6,206 bases of DNA from an uncultured Roseburia sp. Its GTDB lineage: Bacteria > Bacillota > Clostridia > Lachnospirales > Lachnospiraceae. Location of the stretch: contig CAJUNX010000043.1 in the NCBI GenBank assembly GCA_910587865.1, positions 1 to 6,206 of the forward strand, read 5' to 3'. Positions 1-5,243 of the stretch are shown here, piece by piece. The stretch's first letter is position 1; each line of letters starts with the position of its first letter. Under the pieces are notes generated by a model. The model ran no database searches and was not told where the DNA came from. It saw only the letters and a program-made list of their open reading frames with translations. Position numbers and translations under genes: made by a program.

Positions 1-55
1 CATGGGTTATCTGTACAAAATATGTTTTGAGTAACTATTTCACGACTTTAGAGTT
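1..55 (-). repeat. IS terminal sequence, copy 1 (55-bp direct repeat)
   Basis: These 55 bases are identical to 602-656 and in the same orientation. Both copies stop matching at the same base (…gagtt, then c here and a at the other copy), which marks a defined element end at 55/56. The match may continue left of the window, so 55 bp is a minimum. A short CAAAA-tatg-TTTTG palindrome lies at 16-29. In the transposase reading direction this is the outer, promoter-side end of the IS, and here it interrupts the transposase reading frame. It is probably the start of a second IS copy lying mostly outside the window. Confidence 0.8.
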
Positions 56-488
56 CATAGGGAAGGGGATGGTTATACTGCCATGTCAGGATGCCCGGGA
101 AGGACTGCCCGTTAGTGGCAAGGAGGTACCTGGCCAGGGATATAACCTTCTGTGCGGTGGCCAGATCAGTGGAAGAGTATATCGCATTATCAATACCCGA
201 TGTGGAGCCTATATGTCCGATGATGTCCATCATTCCAATATGGTCTCTTTTCGCCGATACAATTTGCGTTTTTGTATCCGGAACAGAGTTTTTGCCCCGT
301 TTTGGCCGGGTAGGCACTGGAATTTCAGAGCCTTTTGGAATTTTAGCGATCAGCTTGGTGCTGAGCACTTTTGTGTATTTTTTCTCAGGGTCATAAATCG
401 TTCTGCGCTCAAGAATGTAGGTATCTCCATTCTTCTGAGGCTTTTTAATGACGGAAGTTTTGATTTGGCCGGATGGTTTTGCTGGCAT
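48..488 (-). pseudogene. IS1634/IS4-type transposase, N-terminal fragment
   Basis: This frame encodes the N-terminal ~144 residues of a DDE transposase, beginning MPAKPSGQIKTSV and containing the basic stretch PTRPKRGK near residue 60. I recognise it as the N-terminus of the large IS1634/IS4-superfamily transposases common in Lachnospiraceae, whose full length is several hundred residues, so the catalytic DDE core is absent. The ATG is supported by AAGGAG six bases upstream (500-495 on the minus strand). The frame ends …PLPYEL-stop. Native coding appears to stop around …PYE, and the last residue and TAA come from the IS end at 1-55. It cannot be an active transposase, though the fragment may still be transcribed from the promoter at 520-548. 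Family assignment is from memory of the family, without a search. Confidence 0.85.
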
Positions 489-497
489 AACATGCTC

Positions 498-548
498 CTT
501 TTTATTTGAGTATATACTTATTATAATATATACTCAAATAAAAAGCAA
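498..548 (-). promoter_or_regulatory. Transposase promoter embedded in a 19-bp palindrome
   Basis: Perfect 19-bp inverted arms occupy 498-516 and 527-545, separated by 10 bases. On the minus strand, TTGCTT (548-543), a 17-base spacer and TATAAT (525-520) form a plausible sigma-A promoter. Its start point would fall near 513, inside the promoter-proximal arm. The Shine-Dalgarno sequence GGAG (498-495) touches the end of that arm. A transcript from this promoter would lack the 527-545 arm and stay open, whereas read-through RNA from outside would contain both arms and could fold next to the ribosome binding site. The palindrome could also be a repressor operator. Confidence 0.65.
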
Positions 549-601
549 TACTAAAAGGACAATATATCCAGTAAAATCAATGGTTTCAGCCTATAATATC
601 C

Positions 602-656
602 CATGGGTTATCTGTACAAAATATGTTTTGAGTAACTATTTCACGACTTTAGAGTT
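602..656 (-). repeat. IS terminal sequence, copy 2 (55-bp direct repeat)
   Basis: This is an exact copy of 1-55 in the same orientation, and here it forms the outer end of the truncated IS. The base after it (657) begins different, GC-rich sequence that reads straight into the hypothetical coding region at 673, so 656/657 is the probable insertion junction. On the plus strand a TATAAT lies nearby at 592-597 without a good -35 partner, so outward transcription into the neighbouring gene is possible but not shown. Confidence 0.8.
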
Positions 657-672
657 AAAAGACGGCGGCAGG

Positions 673-1230
673 ATGGAGCGGCTGTACCCGATTCCTGTGC
701 AGCAGGAGACTGCGCAGGGAGAACCGACGCCGGCCGCGCGGATTCTGGACTGGGAACGGGAGCCTGAGAATTTAAAACGTCATATGTTAGGGCGCGGCTA
801 CCGCATGAATGAGTATCTGTCCGGATATATCGACCTGTATGACGGGGAGATCGGGTATCAGAATTACCTGTTTAAAAGGGATGAGCTAAAGACGCTGGTG
901 ACAGCGATCGAGAAGGATATCGACGAGGGCAGCTATAACAAATATTATGCGACGAGCGGCCAGGAGAATCTGTCTGAGACGTACTACAGTAATATTTCGA
1001 TGGAATATTATAACAGGGACGGACAGTATGATGTCTGGGATTATTTTTACTCGTACCGGCGTTACCACAGGGAGAGTCCGGTAAAGGAAAAGACGATGAG
1101 TTCTACGGTGTTTCTGACCTTTGGCCCGGAATGCAGACATACGATTGAGGCACTGGAGAGAATGGGTGTGTTCGAATCGTACCGGCTTGAGACGATCGAG
1201 GAATATCGGCTGCGGACAGCGTATGATTAG
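673..1230 (+). CDS. Hypothetical protein, probably 5'-truncated by the IS
   Basis: This is a 185-residue soluble, acidic, tyrosine-rich protein that I do not recognise. It has no signal peptide or membrane segment. Aromatic runs stand out in the middle (SETYYSNISMEYYNRDG, then VWDYFYSYRRYH). A more conserved-looking C-terminus follows (TVFLTFGPECRHTIEALERMG), about 45 to 30 residues from the end. The reading frame is open right through the IS end. The first in-frame ATG in host sequence is at 673, only 16 bases after the IS junction, and it has no properly spaced Shine-Dalgarno sequence (AGG directly abuts it). The native start and promoter were therefore probably removed or displaced by the insertion, and the true protein may have been longer. 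The next candidate ATGs are inside the protein. It may be silent, or transcribed weakly from the IS. Coding status is supported by the long open frame and by a GC-rich composition like the next gene. Confidence 0.6.
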   Translation: MERLYPIPVQQETAQGEPTPAARILDWEREPENLKRHMLGRGYRMNEYLSGYIDLYDGEIGYQNYLFKRDELKTLVTAIEKDIDEGSYNKYYATSGQENLSETYYSNISMEYYNRDGQYDVWDYFYSYRRYHRESPVKEKTMSSTVFLTFGPECRHTIEALERMGVFESYRLETIEEYRLRTAYD

Positions 1231-1261
1231 ATTGTGCGTGCCGCGTGTGCAGAGTGCGGGC

Positions 1262-1401
1262 GCGGCGCAAAAGTGAGCGGCGAACCAAAGAAGAAACGCG
1301 GCGCGGGAATGGGAAGAAAGGCGAATGCGGCACAAAAGTGAGCGGCGAACCAAAGAAGAAACGCGGCGCGGGAATGGGAAGAAAGGCGAACGCGGCACAA
1401 A
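1262..1401. repeat. 65-bp tandem repeat, two copies plus a 10-bp partial
   Basis: Copy 1 (1262-1326) and copy 2 (1327-1391) differ at two positions only (1267/1332 and 1326/1391). A third partial copy runs 1392-1401. The plus strand is purine-rich, with GGCGCGGGAATGGGAAG-type motifs that recur in degenerate form up to the next gene. Because 65 is not a multiple of three, the two copies are read in different frames by the plus-strand open frame that passes through them. This argues that they are non-coding. The array sits in the gap between 1230 and 1458. Copy number may vary between strains. Confidence 0.9.
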
Positions 1402-1447
1402 CGGGAGCATGGGAAGGCAGGAGCGGGCGGGAATGCGGCGCGGAAAT

Positions 1448-1452
1448 GAGGA
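1448..1452 (+). promoter_or_regulatory. Shine-Dalgarno GAGGA selecting the 1458 start
   Basis: GAGGA lies five bases before the ATG at 1458. The in-frame ATG at 1446 has only a weak GGA immediately before it, and the frame further upstream runs through the tandem repeat. This site is the reason for choosing 1458. Confidence 0.6.
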
Positions 1453-1457
1453 AACGG

Positions 1458-2216
1458 ATGTGTATCGATAACGAGCGTTTTGAGCAGGCCAGGCGGAAAG
1501 TGATCGGAGAGGAGCGAAAGCGGGAGGGGATCGGCACACTTTCCGAAAAGACCGTACATGCGGTGTTAAAACATTATTATGCGCCGGATACCGCCGCGCA
1601 GGAGATCCCAGTCGGGGACTTTGTGGCCGATATCCGTACAGAGGAGGGGATCATCGAGATTCAGACCCGCTCATTTGACAGTATGCGGAAAAAGCTTGCC
1701 GCGTTTCTGCCCCTTTATCCGGTCACGGTTGTCTACCCGATTCCGCATATCAAATGGCTCAGATGGATTGATGAGGAAACGGGGGAGGCGTCACCGAAGC
1801 GCAAATCTCCGAAAAAGGGGAGTCCGTATCTGGCGTTTTCCGAGCTTTATAAGATCCGCCCGTTTCTCACGAACGAAAATCTGCGTTTCCGCTTTGATCT
1901 GATCGATATGGAAGAATACCGGCTGTTAAACGGCTGGAGCCGGGATAAGAAAAAAGGAAGCGAGCGTTTTGACCGGATACCGCTGACATTTGTAGATGAA
2001 GTGCGGATCGACAGCAGGGACGATTACCGGAAACTGCTTCCAGAGGAGCTGCCGGAATCATTTACGACAAAGGACCTTGCGAAATGCGCGCATATTACCA
2101 TGCGGCTGTCGCAGATCACCCTTCTGATTCTCTCCGACTTACAGATCGTTGAGCGCATCGGAAAACAGGGGCGCTCTTATCTCTACCGGCGTACAAAAGC
2201 ATCTTCAGCGGGCTGA
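1458..2216 (+). CDS. Hypothetical protein: nuclease-like fold plus winged helix (DUF8091-like)
   Basis: This is a 252-residue protein starting MCIDNERFEQ. I recognise the type as a conserved Lachnospiraceae hypothetical, possibly the DUF8091 family, but that name is from memory. Residues 20-40 (ERKREGIGTLSEKTVHAVLKHYY) form a conserved-looking helical start. Residues 52-70 (VGDFVADIRTEEGIIEIQT) give D58 followed by E67-x-Q69, resembling the PD-(D/E)XK core with the usual lysine replaced by glutamine. Lysine-rich patches follow (KRKSPKK near 114-120; SRDKKKGSERFDRIP at 161-175). Residues ~201-245 (FTTKDLAKCAHITMRLSQITLLILSDLQIVERIGKQGRSYLY) look like a winged helix-turn-helix ending in a beta wing. 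This suggests a DNA-binding protein with an active or degenerate nuclease core, but neither activity is shown. No partner gene is evident, and its stop lies within a short palindrome (2203-2218). The start is chosen on the Shine-Dalgarno sequence at 1448-1452. ATG 1446 is the alternative. Confidence 0.8.
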   Translation: MCIDNERFEQARRKVIGEERKREGIGTLSEKTVHAVLKHYYAPDTAAQEIPVGDFVADIRTEEGIIEIQTRSFDSMRKKLAAFLPLYPVTVVYPIPHIKWLRWIDEETGEASPKRKSPKKGSPYLAFSELYKIRPFLTNENLRFRFDLIDMEEYRLLNGWSRDKKKGSERFDRIPLTFVDEVRIDSRDDYRKLLPEELPESFTTKDLAKCAHITMRLSQITLLILSDLQIVERIGKQGRSYLYRRTKASSAG

Positions 2217-2317
2217 AGCCCGGGGACGGGTCTGCTCCGACCTGATGTGATAGCCTGCCGCATGGACAGCGATATGTAAAACCGCATTTTGAAACAATAT
2301 GCAGCCATTGGAATTTC

Positions 2318-2322
2318 AGGAG
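2318..2322 (+). promoter_or_regulatory. Shine-Dalgarno AGGAG selecting the 2328 start
   Basis: AGGAG lies five bases before the ATG at 2328. A TTG at 2289 in the same frame has no comparable site, and a start there would add residues before the flavodoxin beta-strand that normally begins at the N-terminus. Confidence 0.8.
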
Positions 2323-2327
2323 AAAAA

Positions 2328-3086
2328 ATGAAAATCATTGTGTTTTATTTTTCGGGAACCGGAAACTCAGAATTTATAGCAGGGCAGTTTGCTAAAAGAA
2401 TGGGAGCGGAATGCCATAGCATCGAAGAAAAAGCAGATTTTAAGAAATTGTTTGATATGGTTGATACAGTAGCGGTAGTATATCCTGTTTATGGCTCATG
2501 TGTACCCCGGATTATGCGTGAGTTTGCAGAACTGTATCTGGATGAATTTAAAGAAAAGAAGCTGATTATTTTTTGTACACAGATGGTGTTTTCTGGTGAC
2601 GGAGCAAGAGCTTTTGCAAGGCTGATACCCAATTGCGGGGAACATATTCTTTATGCAGAACATTTTAAAATGCCCAATAACATTTGTAATTTTCCCCTTT
2701 TCCCGATGACTGAGAAAGAATTAGTAACCAAGCCAGAGAAGGCGGTAAAGCGCCTGGATAAAACTTGCAATAACATTAGAAATGGCGTTATAAAGAAACG
2801 GGGATGGAATATTTTTTCTGCTCTTTTAGGAAAAACACAAAATGTCGCTTATCCTAAGATAGAAGAAAAAGCAAGGCATTCCTTTCGCGCAGATGATACT
2901 TGCATAAAATGTGGTTTATGCGTCAGAATTTGTCCGATGAATAATCTTGAAATGGTAAACGGTCAGGTTATTCAGAAGGATAATTGTACGATTTGCTATC
3001 GCTGCGTAAATGCCTGTCCGAAACAGGCGGCAACCGTTTTTTTAAAGGTAAAACCGAAAAGACAGTACAAAGGACCTGAATCCTGA
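2328..3086 (+). CDS. EFR1-family ferrodoxin (flavodoxin domain + two 4Fe-4S clusters)
   Basis: This 252-residue cytoplasmic electron-transfer protein begins MKIIVFYFSGTGNSE. That segment is the first flavodoxin beta-strand followed by the FMN phosphate-binding loop (S9-G-T-G-N-S14). The flavodoxin-like domain spans about residues 1-155. The C-terminal third holds two bacterial-ferredoxin motifs, C192-x2-C195-x2-C198-x3-C202-P and C220-x2-C223-x2-C226-x3-C230-P, each sufficient for one 4Fe-4S cluster. The combination and length fit the EFR1 family, which is abundant in anaerobic Firmicutes. The physiological redox partner of such proteins is generally unknown. It lacks membrane segments. The gene is markedly AT-rich: hand counts give about 37% GC at 2341-2400 and 32% at 2761-2820, against about 72% in a prmA stretch (4801-4860), suggesting later acquisition. 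It appears monocistronic, followed by convergent sequence. Confidence 0.93.
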   Translation: MKIIVFYFSGTGNSEFIAGQFAKRMGAECHSIEEKADFKKLFDMVDTVAVVYPVYGSCVPRIMREFAELYLDEFKEKKLIIFCTQMVFSGDGARAFARLIPNCGEHILYAEHFKMPNNICNFPLFPMTEKELVTKPEKAVKRLDKTCNNIRNGVIKKRGWNIFSALLGKTQNVAYPKIEEKARHSFRADDTCIKCGLCVRICPMNNLEMVNGQVIQKDNCTICYRCVNACPKQAATVFLKVKPKRQYKGPES

Positions 3087-3167
3087 TTCAGCAGCCGCTT
3101 TTGCCCCTGCAAATGGCTGCAAAGGGATGCAGCCGGTGCGGCCAGAGATATGCGGATGCGCGGGCTG

Positions 3168-3319
3168 GTACAACGGAAAATAAGTAACTAACACCTTAAC
3201 TTGCCTGATCTGCGGCGTTGTCGTCAATCGACGCAGCCACCGCTGCGCCTCATTCCTCCGCCCTGCATATGAAACAATCATTCTGCGTCAATGTATCAGA
3301 AACTTATTTTCCGTTGTAC
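3168..3319. repeat. 152-bp inverted-repeat element, MITE-like
   Basis: Perfect 18-bp arms (gtacaacggaaaataagt and its complement) lie at 3168-3185 and 3302-3319, with 116 bases between them. No transposase frame fits inside. The interior has further structure: a CGCAGC-cacc-GCTGCG hairpin at 3232-3247, and CGTCAAT repeated in direct orientation in the left-centre and right parts. The element lies between convergent genes, and its right end contributes the last base of the TAG stop of the minus-strand gene. This layout fits a non-autonomous miniature transposable element or a dispersed intergenic repeat. No clear target-site duplication is visible next to the arms. Acting as a bidirectional transcription barrier is another possibility, but no U-tract is present. 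Confidence 0.7.
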
Positions 3320-4074
3320 TAAGTTCCGGGAAGCCCGTCGAGAAACCCGAGATATTCGTCGAACAGGTTAAACAGCATATCTCCGGAGCAGACAGGAAGC
3401 TCGGCGGAGGTGGCTCCGATCGGCGTGTATGTGTAGAGATCCTCTGCTTTTGTCAGCACAAGCGCCGGGATGACATCATAGTCCGGGCCGAAAAGAATCT
3501 CTAAGTAGGCGCTGTATTTTGCCGCCTGCAGCACCTCCTCTGTTTCGATCTGATCATTCATTTTGAACTCCAGGGAAAAAACGTGCGTGTCTGTGATCAC
3601 AAGCACATCCGCGTAAATCCGGATGAAGCGGGATTTTTTGATGCGCAGCTCAAACGCGATTTCCCAGTCTGTGTAATCCACACCGTAAAGATCCGGAAAC
3701 AACGCGCGCATGACTGCGGCGGTATCGCGGAAGGAGTGAAACAGGCCGCGGGTATCGTTTAAGTTACGGCCGATCTGCTTACAGCCCGCCGTCAGCTGCG
3801 CAAACCATTCCTCCTCACTTTGTGCGAGAAATTCGGGGACCGTTGCGTAATAGCCGCAGAAGTCGCCGAGCCCCGCATGCGGCCTGGCCTGCCGGATCAG
3901 TCCGTGCCAGTGATACGACGCGTCCTGACAGCAGAGCTCGTGCATATACGGGGAGGCGTAGAGATAGTGATTGATCACGCTTTTCTCTGCGCCGAGACGT
4001 TTTGCGATATCTTTTGCTTTGATGCCGCTGCTGCTGCAGATGACGGCAAAAATATTCCGTTCCATCAGATCCAT
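3319..4074 (-). CDS. HTH-containing PD-(D/E)XK (RecB/Cas4-like) nuclease-fold protein
   Basis: This is a 251-residue protein starting MDLMERNIFAVICSSSG. Residues ~5-58 (IKAKDIAKRLGAEKSVINHYLYAS…YHWHGL) look like a winged helix-turn-helix. The second half has a clear PD-(D/E)XK core: an acidic helix near E138/E142, D156 in RIYADVLVI, E169-F-K171 in SLEFKM, and Q183-A-A-K-Y187 matching the QxxxY motif of RecB/Cas4-type nucleases. The following segment (PALVLTKAEDLYTYTPIG…LPVCSGDML) resembles what follows the N-terminal nuclease-like domain of DUF2075 helicase proteins. It may therefore be a stand-alone relative, or the front of a longer protein cut by the inverted-repeat element, since the TAG stop coincides with that element's end. 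It may act in DNA processing or defence, but this is inference. The ATG at 4074 has GAAAGG rather far upstream (12 bases); M4 at 4065 is the alternative. An extended -10 lies at 4130-4122. Confidence 0.82.
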   Translation of the reverse strand: MDLMERNIFAVICSSSGIKAKDIAKRLGAEKSVINHYLYASPYMHELCCQDASYHWHGLIRQARPHAGLGDFCGYYATVPEFLAQSEEEWFAQLTAGCKQIGRNLNDTRGLFHSFRDTAAVMRALFPDLYGVDYTDWEIAFELRIKKSRFIRIYADVLVITDTHVFSLEFKMNDQIETEEVLQAAKYSAYLEILFGPDYDVIPALVLTKAEDLYTYTPIGATSAELPVCSGDMLFNLFDEYLGFLDGLPGT

Positions 4075-4121
4075 AGCAAAGTCCAGCCTTTCTTTGTGTT
4101 TCTGTTTTTCCGTTTTGGTCC

Positions 4122-4130
4122 ATTATAACA
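4122..4130 (-). promoter_or_regulatory. Extended -10 promoter for the HTH-nuclease gene
   Basis: The minus strand reads TGTTATAAT, an extended -10 (TGnTATAAT) with the consensus hexamer at 4127-4122. No good -35 sits 17 bases upstream, which extended -10 promoters tolerate. The predicted start near 4115 gives a leader of about 40 bases before the ATG at 4074. It is divergent to the prmA promoter. Confidence 0.6.
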
Positions 4131-4156
4131 TATGCGAAGGAGGCGTTACAGCTTTC

Positions 4157-4185
4157 TTGCAAAACATTAGAATCTGTGTTACGAT
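4157..4185 (+). promoter_or_regulatory. Sigma-A-type promoter for prmA
   Basis: TTGCAA (4157-4162), an exact 17-base spacer and TACGAT (4180-4185), the latter preceded by TG-rich sequence, make a reasonable housekeeping promoter. It would start transcription near 4192, at the foot of the leader hairpin, about 60 bases before the prmA start. It lies back-to-back with the promoter of the minus-strand gene. Confidence 0.6.
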
Positions 4186-4190
4186 AGTTA

Positions 4191-4216
4191 CCGGCTTTTA
4201 TGGAGGATAAAACCGG
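4191..4216 (+). other. Leader hairpin upstream of prmA
   Basis: CCGG and TTTTAT (4191-4201, with one bulged C at 4195) pair with ATAAAA and CCGG (4207-4216), leaving the loop GGAGG. The nine bases ATGGAGGAT in the loop region (4200-4208) recur at the prmA ribosome binding site (4242-4250). ATG 4200 opens a 10-codon frame ending in TAA in the leader, without a Shine-Dalgarno of its own. It could be a decoy ribosome site or chance; no regulatory role is shown. Confidence 0.35.
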
Positions 4217-4243
4217 CCAGATCCGTTTTTAACGGTGCGGAAT

Positions 4244-4248
4244 GGAGG
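4244..4248 (+). promoter_or_regulatory. Shine-Dalgarno GGAGG selecting the 4254 prmA start
   Basis: GGAGG is five bases before ATG 4254. The in-frame ATG at 4242 overlaps this site and has no Shine-Dalgarno itself, so translation should begin at MKWKQYTIET. Confidence 0.85.
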
Positions 4249-4253
4249 ATTTT

Positions 4254-5243
4254 ATGAAGTGGAAACAATATACCATTGAGACGACAACGATCGCGGAGGA
4301 CTATATCAGCATGGCGCTTGCGGAGCTTGGCATTGACGGCGTGCAGATCGAGGACAATATTCCGCTTTCCAAAGAGGATCAGGCGGACATGTTTATCGAT
4401 TTTCTGCCCGAGCTGCCGCCGGATGACGGGACAAGCCGTGTGAGCTTTTTTATCGAGGAGGACGGGAGCGATCACACAAAGCTTCTGGTGCAGGTGAAGG
4501 AGGCGCTCGAAGAGCTGCGTGCGATTGTGGAGATCGGCAGTGGCAGGATCACGGCGTCGGAGACCGAGGATCTGGACTGGATCAACAACTGGAAAAAGTA
4601 TTTTACTTCATTCTGTATCGATGATATTCTGATCAAACCGACCTGGGAGGAGCAAAAGGAGGAGGATCAGGATAAAATTCTCATCGAGATCGATCCGGGG
4701 ATTTCCTTCGGAACCGGAAAACACGAGACGACCCAGCTGTGTATCCGCCAGCTGCAGAAATATATCCGCATCGCGAAGGAAACGGCGGAGAAAAATCAGA
4801 CGGCGGGGCCGCGCGTCCTTGATGTGGGATGCGGCAGCGGGATTCTCTCGATCGTGGCGCTTAAGCTTGGCGCCGTGTCGGTCGTCGGGACGGATCTGGA
4901 TGCGGACTGCCTGACGTCAACGCACGATAATATGGAAGTCAACCATCTTGCGCCGGAGCTCGGAACATTTTATCTCGGCAATCTGATTGAGGATGAAGCG
5001 CTGCAGGAAAAGGTCGGGACAGAGGAATATGATATCGTTGTGGCCAATATTCTGGCGGATGTGATTATCCCGATGGCGCCGGTGATCCCGGCGCGGTTAA
5101 AGCGCGGCGGATATTTTATCACGTCCGGTATTATCGATTTTAAGGAAGAGGAAGTCCGGGAGGCGATTGCGCGCACCGGCATGGAGATTGCGGAGATCAA
5201 CCGTCAGGGCGAATGGGTCAATATCACGGCGCGTCGCATATAG
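4254..5243 (+). CDS. prmA: Ribosomal protein L11 methyltransferase
   Basis: PrmA trimethylates lysines and the N-terminal amine of ribosomal protein L11 using S-adenosylmethionine, in the cytoplasm. The 329-residue product is slightly longer than the usual ~310. The N-terminal substrate-recognition domain (about 1-100) opens with MKWKQYTIETTT. The family signature DLDWINNWKKYF lies at 107-118. P148-G-I-S-F-G-T-G-K-H-E-T-T160 is the conserved PGxAFGTGxHxTT block. VLDVGCGSG (188-196) is SAM-binding motif I, followed by the acidic TDLDAD after the next strand. NILADVI (265-271) is the catalytic-region NxLA motif. Compared with many homologues there are extra acidic or charged loops (residues ~40-75 and 132-140, EEQKEEDQDK). 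It starts a likely transcription unit with rsmE, 118 bases downstream, the order commonly seen in Firmicutes. The start was chosen on GGAGG at 4244-4248. Confidence 0.96.
   Translation: MKWKQYTIETTTIAEDYISMALAELGIDGVQIEDNIPLSKEDQADMFIDFLPELPPDDGTSRVSFFIEEDGSDHTKLLVQVKEALEELRAIVEIGSGRITASETEDLDWINNWKKYFTSFCIDDILIKPTWEEQKEEDQDKILIEIDPGISFGTGKHETTQLCIRQLQKYIRIAKETAEKNQTAGPRVLDVGCGSGILSIVALKLGAVSVVGTDLDADCLTSTHDNMEVNHLAPELGTFYLGNLIEDEALQEKVGTEEYDIVVANILADVIIPMAPVIPARLKRGGYFITSGIIDFKEEEVREAIARTGMEIAEINRQGEWVNITARRI

Larger units (their letters stand above)
56..656 (-). mobile_element. Truncated IS1634/IS4-type insertion sequence
   Basis: This is an IS remnant read on the minus strand: terminal sequence (602-656), a leader with a palindromic promoter (about 498-600), then the N-terminal part of the transposase (56-488). 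The element is cut at 55/56 by another copy of its own end in the same orientation. The distal part of the transposase and the opposite IS end are therefore missing here. The outer boundary at 656/657 abuts unrelated GC-rich coding sequence. The family name comes from recognising the transposase N-terminus. Target-site duplications cannot be judged because the other flank is outside the window. Confidence 0.75.

Noticed and set aside
27..509. Plus-strand open frames opposite the transposase fragment
   Set aside because: They are antisense to a recognisable transposase N-terminus, with no ribosome binding site and no protein-family resemblance.
522..597. Outward plus-strand promoter from the IS (TATAAT at 522-527 and 592-597)
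   Set aside because: Neither has a recognisable -35 at suitable spacing. The first is a by-product of the palindromic AT-rich loop.
448..672. Plus-strand extension of the 673 gene back to 448 through the IS
   Set aside because: It runs through the IS leader, its palindrome and its terminal sequence, which belong to the minus-strand transposase. The open frame is accidental.
1231..1457. Possible CRISPR array at the tandem repeat
   Set aside because: The 65-bp units are directly contiguous with no unique spacers, and there are only two full copies.
886..1559. Long minus-strand frames over the tandem repeat and flanking genes
   Set aside because: Their residues are arginine-, serine- and proline-rich translations of the purine-rich repeat's complement, and they overlap two better plus-strand genes.
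2203..2218. CTTCAG-cggg-CTGAAG palindrome at the stop of the 1458 gene, as a terminator
   Set aside because: There is no U-tract after it; CCCGGGG follows instead.
3076..3134. Two short hairpins after the EFR1 stop (3076-3091 and 3115-3134) as intrinsic terminators
   Set aside because: Stems of six and seven base pairs without a following run of T. They may still slow polymerase, but the terminator pattern is missing.
4200..4232. Ten-codon leader peptide upstream of prmA as a real gene
   Set aside because: There is no Shine-Dalgarno before ATG 4200 and no telling codon run, so it was kept only as part of the hairpin observation.
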